Assembly (NCBI RefSeq): GCF_041260155.1
Contig: NC_091942.1
Coordinates: 5,750,501 to 5,814,500 of the forward strand
Origin: Ptychodera flava
Taxonomy: Eukaryota; Hemichordata; Enteropneusta; Ptychoderidae
Direction: 5' to 3'
DNA: 64,000 nucleotides
Shown here: positions 24,671 to 37,200 of the stretch, piece by piece
Numbering within the stretch: the stretch's first letter is position 1
Layout: each line of letters starts with the position of its first letter
The notes under the pieces: generated by a model
Databases searched by the model: none
Told to the model about the DNA's origin: nothing
The model's input: only the letters and a program-made list of their open reading frames with translations
Program-made: the position numbers and the translations under genes

Positions 24671-25222
24671 GTAAAGTGGTATACCTTATCAGCCTGCGAG
24701 CGACTGAACGTATGGTTGACAAGCAACAAGATGATACATATATGTACTTGTAATGTATTCTGTTCTCTGACGCATGGCGGCGGATTTCGAACCGAGGCTC
24801 ATAAATATTGAGCTGAGTTTGAATGAGCCAAAACATGCTACGAAATAAGTGGATTAGGCCTATCTACCAGACATTATAAGATTTCATTCGCAACATCTGA
24901 ATAAGCTTATGAATTCGATTTACGAAATATAAATTTGCACCATTTGCCAATGTTAAAAATAAATCAAATAGAAAAGGTACCAACTCGCATTATAAAACAG
25001 TTTTCTTCCCGATTGTAAGTATCGAAAGATTAAACATGAGAACGCAAAAAGGCGGTAACATTTTTAAACTGCTGCAAACTTGTGCAAACTGAAGATAACG
25101 CGTGGTGTGCATGTACGTGCCCAGTTATGTATCGCTGTTAGAAATATGCATTGAGGTCGCAAGCGCAGGCCATAAATATAACTGGCTTTGAGGGAAACTA
25201 CCCATGCATTAAGGAAGGCATA

Positions 25223-25745
25223 CTAAACCAAAAGGGATTCTATCCCAATCGGGAGACTTCCTAGAAATAGAAATGTTACATGTAATTAGATACAATTACG
25301 CGATGACAGTTTTTCTCAAAAATGACAGAAATCTCGTGATTGGGAGACTTTGTCCAAATTGTGAAACAGTTTTAAAATGTTAATGAATGAATTCCGTGAC
25401 GTGACTTCGACGTTAAAAAGTTCAACTGGAATTGATCCACACTTCAGAAATACAGTTTTTCATGTAAATTGACAATTTGCTGTATGCCTTTCCTACCAGA
25501 GGGTATCACTATTATTGAATAAATGTGGAAAATATACCAAAGAAAGAAATTGTGAACTTTTTCGGAGCAATGGTAAACGCATCCTCAAATTTGATAATGA
25601 ACATACTGGTACACTTTTCTAAATGTGCAAATGTCTATTAAATTGCACAGAACTAATCTATCAAAAAAAGTCTCCCTATCGGGAGAAATTCCCCTGATCA
25701 AGTGGTCATTTGTTCTCCCGATCAGGATACTCCCTTTTGGTCTAG
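25223..25745. mobile_element. 523-bp MITE with CTARACCAAAAGGGA termini
   Basis: The left end CTAAACCAAAAGGGA and the right end TCCCTTTTGGTCTAG are complementary with one mismatch, and pairing continues into ATCGGGAGA. That ATYGGGAGA motif recurs near 25248, 25334, 25676 and, inverted, 25713. No clear target duplication or coding sequence. Confidence 0.65.
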
Positions 25746-27670
25746 TGTGTCTTCCTGCCAAACTAAGCCCAAGCCTCTTTAGCGAACATTTGGATAAGAT
25801 AGCAAAATGCGAAGATAAACCGTGGAAAAGATTGTTTTTATGATTACCAGAAAAATCTCAAAATTTAGTATGAGATAGACCAGAAATGTAGTAAGCTTGA
25901 ACACAATAATGTATTAACAATTTTAAGAGATTGGAACCTCCTATAGTTTTTTAGGTGCTTTCGCAGGCAGTGCGAGAGTATGAACAAAACGATTCAAGTT
26001 GTGGGAAACATTGTAGGTTATTGAAGCACACGTGTCAAGAGAAACGTTAGCAAGAAAAGCTAGTGCAAGAGTTATTTTCCCCTAGAATATGAAAAGTAGC
26101 CCCGAACGAAGTTGAAGCTTTTAAAAACGAACACTTCCCGAAGCTGCCATGGAAGGCCAATTTGTTTTTATCACATTAAGTAGGACAGACTTCTCCCGCG
26201 AATGATTGCAATGTAGCAGGGCTTGAACTGACACAAAACTGAAGGGGTTCGATCTGCACCTAACATGGAGGAACTTGATATTTTTCTAAGCATGGTTTGA
26301 TCGAGAAATGTCTTTTTTGTGTGTTTGAGAATGCATAATTGTGTATTGTGTTTATGTGAGTATTTTAACAGTGTAAAAAGAACGTTTTCAGTTAAAAGAT
26401 TAACATGAAATAAAAAAGTCAATCCAAAGTCGCCATGTGAAAAACATATCTACTTTTGACAGTTACGTAAAAAGAACAAATTTGCATTTCCGATCGGGGT
26501 GAAAAATCAATATTCGAAGGCGCCATCTCTCAGACTCGGACGAGTATCTCAGATCTCCGGGCCTAGATAGCCTTCGATATTTCTCAGTATTGAGAGGTTC
26601 AATAATGAGATATTCCCTAAGTATAATTTTGTTACCTGCGTCGAAGGAGACATCCTACCGCATAAGTAGGTTTGTTCTATCTTATATAAAAAATCAAACC
26701 GGATTTCTGATGTATTGGACAATGATTCTGAAAATGATGGTTTGACCTAAATTGACAAAATGGACCTAGAACATTTGCATACGCAAATTTCCAAGTTTTA
26801 AAATGTCAAAATGAGATCATACTAGAAACTTTAAAAAAATCGATTCAAATTTAAAGTCTTTCTACAACGGGACATACAAGTTAACATTTTGTCAAAAACG
26901 AGATAACTGGCCTAAATGTGCAACATTTTCTCATCGGCTGAACACGTTTTATTGGAGTGTAACTCATAAACACAGAAATGTACAAAAGTTGAAAGCTATA
27001 GCAGACCAGCCATTATAGTAAAAGAGATGTTTCACCAAAAATGGGAAAATTGACCTTAAGATTCCAAGTTGTCGTCATTTTATTCTCTCTGAATAAGATC
27101 AAAATTAGAAACTTACAGACAAATGTTAAACTCGATCGGAAAATGGTTTCAGAGACATTGATGTTTGCACTAGGCTGAAAATGAGTAAAGTTGAATCGTC
27201 CAAAGACTTCAACTTTCTTCAATCTCATGTACACATCTAAATAATGTCATGCCTAGACTTGGTTCAAGTCGGTGAATTTTTAAAAATAAAATCATTTATA
27301 ATAGTTTATCTTGTGTCTCTCCTATTTCGTACAAACCTATTCGGAATTTGGTAGCGCAGGCCAGGTTTTCCCAGCCATTGAATGCATCACCTTATTGAGT
27401 CTGCGCTGTGTAGTGAATTAGTTTCTACCGGATTCTGTGATTCCGGGTGAAAGTCCCCTCCATAGCGTTCACCCCATTCATCGCGTTCACTATACTCACG
27501 CACACGTTTCACATGAAAGCAAAATAAGCTTACAAATCATTGCGTTCACTCCATGCACTCAAACATTCACAAATCACAGACTTGTACCAAGTCTATGTCA
27601 TGCCCTGCAAGCAAGATACCATTGTTGAAAGTTACATTACCAAATTGCTCAAACTTTCCTTGAGGAATCT

Positions 27671-27743
27671 TTAAACTATTCTCTTTCAATATCAAGAATA
27701 AAAATTCAATTTTTATTCTTGATATTGAAAGAGAATAGTTTAA
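27671..27743. repeat. 73-bp perfect palindrome (36-bp arms, 1-nt centre)
   Basis: The left arm 27671-27706 (starting TTAAACTATTCTC) is exactly complementary to the right arm 27708-27743, with a single C at 27707. It abuts dispersed-repeat copy 2. One arm corresponds to sequence seen in single dose in the 59.7-kb copy of that family. Confidence 0.97.
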
Positions 27744-27744
27744 G

Positions 27745-28000
27745 TCACCGTGCAAATTTTGGTACCAGGGAAACAGATAACTGAAGATTTACCGATATTT
27801 TAAATTCAAAATGGTCGTCATCCCTGCGTTAACTCCATAGAGAAAAATTAAATTTTCGAAATTTCGAAAAACTAAGCCGGTGAAAAGTTTTCTTACACCA
27901 AGAGCTTTAAAATGAATCCCCACAAGTGGTATATATCAGAAAAGAATGGTAAAAGTTTAAGAGTCTAGATTTGTGTCCTCGAGGCGCGTTCTACCTTAAT
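27745..28000 (+). repeat. Dispersed repeat family, copy 2
   Basis: Matches 3640-3890: GTCACCGTGCAAATTTTGGT, then TTCAAAATGGTCGTCATCCC, then ATGAATCCCCACAAG and CGCGTTCTACCTTA. Non-coding. Confidence 0.7.
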
Positions 28001-30748
28001 TGTCGTGGTTGATACCGTCCAGTTTTTTTTTTCGTTCGTTTCCTTCATTCTTCCCTGTTCTTTGATGCCTTCCCCTTCCAAGATGAATTAATAAGAGCAC
28101 GCCTGATGCAGGATCTTGATAACTCATAGCTATTCCTTAACGAGCATTGGCATTAACCGGAAAATCGGATTTTCATTCGTATTTCATCCAAACAGCATCA
28201 TATTGCAGTTTGTCTTTGATTGGAAGATCCGACGTCGTACGAGGGCGCTTCTACCCTTGCTCCAGTTCACTGATTGCCATTGGTATCCGCATGATGATGA
28301 TTGCTTGAGGTGGTTGGGTGATACAGTAAATGGAATAAGTTGCAAAAGCCAACACCTACGTAACAGAAAAGACATCCAAAGCAAAGCTGTGTAATTAGCC
28401 TGGGAATAAAGGAGATTTAAAACCACGATCTGAAATACTGCTTCTCTTCACCGATGCATACTTTGTAAATCTTTCAGAAGTTTAAGAACAAAGTTGATTT
28501 TCTAGGTAAATTTTCGGGTCTGTTGAGACTTAGAGGTGAAAGATGCATCTTGAACTCATTGTGACAATTTTACTGCGCTATTGAAATTACGTTACTTTCT
28601 CTTTGTTATTTAAAACATTCTTTGTGCATTTTTCATGTTAGTTTTTCACAGTAATGTAGTCATGACGCTTCATGTTGATGGTAGACACATACAATCAAGT
28701 AATTATTTGTGAATAAATTTTACTTTCCTTTTCAAAAAAATTGCCATCCGCCGAAGACATAATTTTTCGCTTTATCTTCACAGATACATGTACATTTACA
28801 AAGCAAGCCGACCACTGGCTGTTCTCCTTTGTATTGTAATGATGTATATACAATGTAGACTCTATATCACGTCATGGGATATTCTTGAAAACTGTTTCAG
28901 AATATAATCAATCGCTTCCTGTTGCGTATCAAAGACAACCTTACATAACAAATTGCCGGTAAAATATTCGTGAGGTCAATGCCGAATTTGAATAGAGGAC
29001 AATGACCCCGGACAATGACACTATTCTTCATCTTACATTTCGTGAGGGATCATTCATTTCTCTCTTTTCTTTCTTTCTTTATTTAATTATTTATATATTT
29101 TCTTATGCATTTATTTATTAACGATGCAGTTTTTTTCACTGCTCATCTGATGCTAGCAGACTGTAAATCTCACCCCATCCCTATGCTGTCAGAGTGTCTA
29201 TTTGCGTAGCATGTGAAAGCTGGGGAGCAACTATCAATATACAGGGTATGGAAGTCAAGTGTGTAACATATGGGGCACAACGGGGTTTTGAGGGGCTGTG
29301 GTGTACTTTAATATTTTAGAAACGTACACGTTAATGAAACGTATCAAATAAAAGAACAGGTGTTCAACGAATGTTCATGAACTTGATAATGTTTATGGAC
29401 GTCTCTTATGGGCTAGAAAATTGTCACAAACGATGCAATTATAATGTTTAGTGTCAGACTTCCTTTACACTGATACTGAAAATAGTAAAATCGTTGTATC
29501 TGAAATGCAACTCAACAGTTGGTTATAGCGCCTTCCTAAAAGTAATGATTAATTCTTTCGTTTTTTATAGAGGAAAAAGGTGTGGGGTGATATTATAGAC
29601 ATAATGACAGATTAAATTGAAGGTGTAAGCCAGCAGAGTGTATAGATGATGGTGGGGTGATTATCACACACTAGAAAAGCTAGTAACAACTGTGTACACC
29701 AGAGCACAGCCATGGACAAATGCCAAGAGATAATGGGCTTAAGCTATATTCCATTGGAAAATGCTGTAATACTTCAACATCCAGCTCAACTTATGGATAA
29801 CATATGATGAAACCAAGATGACTGCACTTGAGTTGGTAACGTTTAATCTCACCTTACAACGAATAAGTCACTCAATCACATCAAGCAACGCACCCACTCT
29901 GCAAGCATCATGAACAGACAGAAAACCATTTGGGTTGCAAGCTGAATAAATACTGTACTGTATTTCACTTTCACAGAAAGTTACATGATAAAGTAGATAC
30001 TTTTTACATCATTTTAGATACAACAAATGGATACTTATGCAATATCTCTCAGAAAAAAAAAATACTTGAATATTTTACATAAACTCAAAAGGTAGGTACT
30101 TGTGTGGTAAAGGCCGGGAAATAAATAATGATCAGTTACAACAGAGAAAACGTCTATGTTTCTGAAATTGTATCAGCTTCATCGGTTTGGACTCTATCCT
30201 TCTTTGAAGGTACCAGCTGCACAGAACTATCTTTCATCTTTCTTTTCAATAATTTCTTTCCAAGAAGGCTCATTCTGTAGAAATACCTGCTATCATTACA
30301 ACACATCTCATATAATGGACAAATTAAAATTGAACCATATTACAACTTTCCTGACTATTAAAACTGGGGCACTACTGTAGAACTCACAATAAATAAAATA
30401 AATTTTGGCAAACAATGATTTCTTTGAAAGACAAAATGATATCCTTCTTTTAAAATTAAATATGAAATTGAAATAATTATTAACTTAGAATGTATAATAA
30501 TTCAGAAGACACTGACATTTCAATCTCACACACAAAATGCTTCACCTGTCTAAAATTATCAAATCTGAATATATTAAAAGTTCTAAAAAATATTAAATCT
30601 TCACAATAATAAATTAAAAAAAACACAGCTGACAATCAATATTTTAATATTATAAATAGGTATAAATATTGACAAAACTTTAAATAATGTACATGTTGGC
30701 AGTTTTGGAAGAGTGATTAAAATTTCTTGTACATATGTTGCTACATAT

Positions 30749-31239
30749 CTAAACGATGGTAACCATGGCTTGTTTGGAGGTTGGTGTATTTGATGAGTTC
30801 CAGTGAAATAGCTGACTGCTAGTTGTTTCTGAGAAATTTTTACTAAAATCAGCTGTTTGTGTGATGACGTCAGCCCTGTTGCTATCTTTAGACAGTGATT
30901 GGACAGGCTTTCCATGCTGTTGGCAGTGTAACGTTGAGGGCGCCACCTTGGTAGCTTTGCTCCTGGTGTCCTGGTGGGGTTTTTCAAGGTGGAGGGGCGC
31001 CGGTGGGTGGATTTGCACGAAATGTGATGAAGTCGCTGTGAGTCGCTGGCTGCCAGCACCAGCTAGGGATGCATCTTTCTGGGGTAAATAAACTTTGTAA
31101 TACTTTGCTTTGATTGCTGGCTGATTGCTGTCGCTCTGTCGTGAGGAAGGCACCTTGTAGTGGACTGGACTGTTTCGTCTCGCTTCGCGGAAACTGTGCA
31201 GCTGGACAACTGCTCGTTGATTTCTGTAGTGAATGGAAG
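30749..31239 (-). CDS. TNFR-like receptor exon 4, cytoplasmic tail
   Basis: 491 nt after acceptor CTGCAG: SIHYRNQRAVVQLHSFREAR through to QAMVTIV and TAG. Low complexity, rich in Ser, Gln, His and Lys, with several Tyr (HYKVP, KYYKVY). No catalytic domain. An ATTAAA on this strand near 30645 could be the polyadenylation signal. Confidence 0.72.
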
Positions 31240-34200
31240 CTGCAGAAAGAACACAGAAAAAGATCAATAAATGATATTATCTCAAACGAGAACACGATGC
31301 GTCTCATTCTTCATGACAGGAACCTCAATGATTCAACAGTTGTATTCAAATCAAGTCTTCCTCAAAATTTTATTTTTCTGAGCTCCAACGTTCTAAAACT
31401 CTCACTACTGGTAATGCTCATAGAATAATTTAAAAAAAACTAAGAAATTTTCCCAGAAAAAAATGTATGAAGTACAGTAGGAAGCAAGGTAACACAATAT
31501 TCTGGGTCTTGAGAAAATTGATTCCACACAAGCAGTAGGCAATCAGGCAACATCCTGTTGTAGCTGATCAGATCACAAATCACAGACACCATATCCAGGG
31601 GTAATTTTAAGAACCTTTTAAAGCACTGATACAGTTAAAAGGTACATTAGACACAACCAACTGTGTAAGCTATTCTCTGTATTGCCTTCCAGGAAATTGG
31701 TAATGTAAGAAAGTTGGCCAGCGACAGTTTTTAATGGACTGGAAAATTTTTAACAATAGGGCTACTTGTCCGAACTAAATATATCAAGGCTCTGTGATGT
31801 CATAATACTCACTGTTGTATGGGTAAGATTGTCTCCTCCCTTGGTGAACTTGTTGACGCACGCCACGGGTTACATTGTATGCCAGGAATATCGCTATGAA
31901 TGAGAGTACAATGGTTGCTATGACGCCGGCCCCGAGAAGATAGTTATACATTACATCATCATCCTGTTCAAGTGGATCTGAAATTTGATAAATGAAAAAA
32001 ACGTGCAAAGTTTCTTAACAGTTCTTGTCGATTTACAGTGGTATGCACAGAGCATAATACAACAATGACTGACTGTCTTTATGTATTCTACCTTGCAACA
32101 TTTGTATTGACAAGTCAAAACACTTATTCGAGGATTTGATGAAGCTTATGGATAAATTTCTTTGCAGCATTGTCTGGAAATGAATGTTTTCAAAATTAAT
32201 TTTGAAACATTTGGAGCACTTCTGTGAAGTTTCAGATCGATGCTTCAGTGACAGCTACCAGTACAGATGAATGGCACGGTTGTCATCGTGGTGTAGGTAC
32301 GAAATACCATGGCAACAATGAAATGTGTTCTCACCTGGGGCATGTAGAGCATCAGCTGAAATTTCACTGTGACCATTCCGGAGCGCTTGCAGTTTAGGAA
32401 GTTCAATAAACAATGGCAAGGTTGGGGCAGTTGTGATTTCGGCTACTTCTAAATTTTCACCGCTGGCCACTTGTGAAGCTGTTTCAACACCTGAGGAACA
32501 AAACGAAAGCAAAACTTATCAATAACAGGAACAAAAATATTTTTTCACTTTTTCAAACTGGAGTTTAGCCATTTGATCTGAAAATTTTGAGCAGAAAACT
32601 GAGCTGCACACAAGTCCTTGAGTGAATGACCCTGGTTGAACTTTGACCCACAGTGTCTGGTGATGCTGTTATTTCGGGTTCCCATGAAAGCAAGTGTTGT
32701 GCACACAAAACAGCTAACCCTAAGCAATGACTCCGCAGGCTAAAAATAGTAACTGACTGCCTTGTCACGGTTCAATTCACTGCAAAAATATTGTGACGTA
32801 GTGATTCTGTTGTTCAGGGTTGTCAGTGGGTTATGCAAGACCTTGATTGTGTTTTTATTCTTAGCAAATCTATGATATACACTTGGTTACACTAGCTGGT
32901 ACGGAACACATTTTTCATGATTACATCAGCATTCATTGTTTGTAAGGAAAGCTGGATGGAACTTAATTAGCTGACGTGTACAGCTACCCCTGAAGACATC
33001 ACAATTGTCAATTGTCAACGTGAATGTAAAACTAAGAAAGAACATCCTTCAAACTTAAAGCCCCTGTAAATTTAGCTTTGTCAATTTCTTTTGGATGAAA
33101 CATGATGGCTACATTTCATGCTCTCCCTATGCAAGTGTTGAAATAGCTTTACAAGGTTTGTAAACATAAACTGCACATTTATGACTTGCAAATGTTATTG
33201 TTGACCAACGAATATACTTGTATCCATAAATTCATCAATTATCAAACAAAACAGATAAATATCAGTGTCCATACACATCTAACCGTTGTATTAAACATTA
33301 CAACCACAGTTCTAGATATTCAACATCCTGTAGGGCAAGTTAAAAACAAAGTGAGTTGGCAAATGGTTCTTTAATGCTGAAAAATAAATGTCAACCATCA
33401 CATTTGTCAGCTTTTGATGAGGCTAAATGGTTTGAAATGGTAGTTTCATCATAGATTTCAGCAATACTAGGAGTGAAATGCTGTTGTGGAACATGTACAA
33501 CGATTCTCACTGTTGCAATCTTACTAAAACTTTGTTACATTTACAAAATATTCATGATTGATTTCATCAAAAAACTTTGAATAAAAAGTGGCTAAAAATA
33601 ATTTTAGCTGTCATTCATTATAGTTGCACATCCAGCAGCCTTAATGGTAATTCTTTAGAATATTAAAATCAGGAAACAAAAATCATAAGAATAATTCAAG
33701 GTATACGGTGAATTCTAACTTATGCAGCCCAGAGATTTCTCCCCTTACGATATTCTGGGTATGGACTCTCAGGTGTGAACCACTTAGCCATTGAGCAATG
33801 CAAGAAATCCTTGAACTGGAAAAGCCAATTAATTGTTCACTAAACAGACATCTAATTAAACCATCATTACAAATTATTTGTCTCATCATCACCTTGTTTG
33901 AAGGCCAGTGGTTGTCACGTGACACAAGGCCAAATTCATAAAACCCCTAATGATCAATAAGCATTACCTGCAGTGCGATACATGGTTGAATCAATGGCTC
34001 TCTCACACACATTGTACGGGCACAACACACTCAGACGACACTCTCTGATATGATGAAATGCTGAGCCAGACTAACTACATCACTCACATGATTTGACTGA
34101 GCTCATGTGTGTGCTGTCATGCCTTTTTATACAACAAGTCTTGTGTTTCCATACTTAGACAGTGATGTCATCATTCAGGGAGGAGCACACAGGAGTTCTA

Positions 34201-37200
34201 GGGCTTCAAGCTCTGATGAGAACGTCATAACGGGATCCCCCTAGGTGCTTTATATCTGGTGAACTCTACAATACACAGGGTAGTGTGTTCAAAGACCATT
34301 TCATTGACAGAATAACTTCCTTGTTCCGACTTTTGTGTCATTTTGTGAACATAATGTATATAATTTACGATACAATGATGACTCACTCTTGCTGCCATAA
34401 TACAAATGTCACCCAAGACCAACCTTACACAGTAACGTTTGTTTACATCGTGACATTGCAACCAAACTATTCCAGTGAAAGCCTAAAGCATATCACAATA
34501 AGCCTACAGTCATGTTGTTTTCCTCCTCCATTCCCCTCCTCAATCTACCTCCTGTTTTCTTCCATCAAGTCCCCACAACCCTCCCTGTACATGTATTCCC
34601 AGTCTCCTCTAAATTCACCTCAATCATGTCTCTACACAAATTACTCCCTCCCCATCTCATTTACTTTTTCCTCTTATCTCAACATGTATTCCTCACTCTC
34701 CCTAGGTCCTATCTACCCTTATCCAATCTACCCCCCCCACCTACTCTCCCCTCCTCTTCCTTTATCTCCTCCTACACTCCATTTTTGATCAACTCCTCTG
34801 TCTTGAACAATCTTCCCTCCTTTTCCTTAATCTCCGACAATTACTTCGGTTTTTTTCATTGACTTCTTTCCGACCCCCTCTCCTTCAATTTACTGCCCTC
34901 TACTTTCCCGTATTATTCTCCTCATAGGGATTCAAAATAATCACATTTGTATTGCACAAGAAAGTAACTCAAAGGTCAAGATGAGAAACAAACTGTACAT
35001 GAAATAGGTCTGATGCAACCTGTTGCGCTGACCTTGTCCTTACACGGTACCAAAAGGTCGGCAAAGAAGGCCAAGGGTATCGGTTGCTTTGTTTGACAAT
35101 TCATGCACACTTAACTGTGACAGCTGTACAATCGGCGGAGATCATTATCAATCTTTAAATGGTGTCATTTTGGTATAGCCCTGTAGGTGTAAATGGGGCA
35201 GGTGGATTGGTACATTGAAAAGCTGGGGGATTACAAACTATCAGTTACATTGGTTTTCAGGCTGAGCTCCTCAAATACCATTCCCTGTTCTACCTTGTTT
35301 TTGTCAGCACACAAATAGGCTAGCTGAATCAATATTATCAAAATGACAATGAGCTGAAGGTTTATTTTTATCTGCTGTTTCAAACTTCCAAACTTCCCAT
35401 GAGAAAAAACATTCAACAAACAATTGATTGACATGGAACAGAGCAGAACGGACAATTGGCTAATTATATTCTGTTATAACAGGTGACTGAATGATAATGT
35501 AGCCGATATACCAAAAAACCCCCCTCCAATCGTGAATCTTTGGTATCAACCAAGCTGTTTTCTGTGGTAATGATTGGATTCAAACACACCAATATGGGGT
35601 AGCTAGGCACTGTAAAGTCTACAATCACAGACTCTCCTATATGGGTCACTTTCACTCCAGAACATCACAAGTGAAAGCTTATTGCTTCAAATATCAACAT
35701 TCTACAATGGGACGATTCAGGAAAAGCAAACCAATAAACCATTACAAGCATGAACACTTTGCAATTATTTCGGCCATCGTTTGTTTTCACAGCAGGTTGA
35801 GTTCAGCGCCGACAGAAGCCATCTATGAATAACTTCACTTCATTACGTCTGAGAACAGAGAGCAGCATTTACGTTGCTAAGCTATCACGAACAACTTCCA
35901 AACAAACACAGACTCATTGCAAGGGCCCTCGGAAATTGAACAAACTACTTCTGAGATCGGAATTCGTTTTTGACATTTCATTGCGCGGTATTTGTTGCTG
36001 GGTATTTCGACAAAGCTGGGACTTAGAGCAGTGATACATTAGGATTTTGCACTCCTCCTGTCAAAATATCACACTCTGCCGATAAAATTGTGCAGAAAAT
36101 AGCAAACAAAATTTAAAAAATTTTTGAATATCAGTAATTTGTTTCAATCAAAACTTTAATTCACGGACCACAAAGATATTACCACCGGACTACAGACACT
36201 ATCAATAAACTTTGTAAAAGAAAAGCGATAATGAAATGGCAAAGTTCAAAATCAAATTTTGAGGGCCATATAAGACATTCCACAGCTTCACGACAAGTTA
36301 GACAGGTTTTCAAGACACATATTTCTCAAAGTCATGATGATTTCAGCAAAACACACTCCACCCTAGCCCACATTCTTCCAGCATGCCAATTATCAACAAC
36401 CTGTTTGCATAACGAGGTAATCTGTAAATTTTTGCACAGCCAAGACTCGGCAGAACACTATTGCGTGGCATAACATACAGCATACTTTAGCAAAGACTTG
36501 CCAGGGACCGCCACAGTCCAATTTATATGCTAATAACAACACAAAAAATATGAACATAATCATATTGAGTGTTTACACATTCCAGAAATTATTTTCATAT
36601 TCAGTGGTTTGAGGCTAAAACAATGTCACAAAAGAAATTAATTAGCCTTATATTCACTGATTTTAAGGCTGAAATGTTCACACAATAAAAAATCTCATAA
36701 CGTCCTGTCCATGTATTGTACTCAAGTGATGTTTATGCTGGCTCCATTGGTTGAAGACAAGATAACAACTTATTAACAAAATGTTTCACAACTGTAAACA
36801 GTTTTACAATTCGTGCCTGCATCAGCTTAAGGCTAAGATTTTTATGATAAAAAATTACTTTTCTGGTGGTATTTCAAGCTACCGTTAAATCTCTTCACCG
36901 TTTACAAGCGACAATAATGCGACCAACTTATCAGAAACCATTGAATTTCATCAAACTCTAATAAATCAAATATTCCGAAGCATAAAACAGAGAAACAATG
37001 TTTCCGCCTTCGAGTGACGGCAGTAAACAACATGATACTGAAATAATCTAACATAGAGACCTAACCGGTGTCGCTGTTTATTCCGGCATTTTTGTCTGGA
37101 TGTCGGTTGTCTGAGTTAGGACACAGAAAAAATAAGCGGCATTCCTCCGACTAGCAGACAGATGTTGGCTACTATGACTTTTACCGATGTAATCAATCTC

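Larger units (their letters stand above)
24671..30748. other. Intergenic stretch between ADSL and the receptor gene
   Basis: No convincing exon on either strand. It holds the 25223-25745 inverted-repeat element, the long palindrome at 27671-27743, dispersed-repeat copy 2 (27745-28000) and a T/C-rich low-complexity patch near 29050-29120. Confidence 0.55.

Noticed and set aside
30861..31428. Plus- and minus-strand alternative ORFs over the receptor tail exon
   Set aside because: Shadows of exon 4; only the frame continuous with the spliced TM exon keeps phase.
34285..34862. Two Ser/Pro/Leu-rich ORFs of 116 and 167 aa
   Set aside because: They arise from the pyrimidine-rich tract, which lacks stop codons, and have no domain or splice support.
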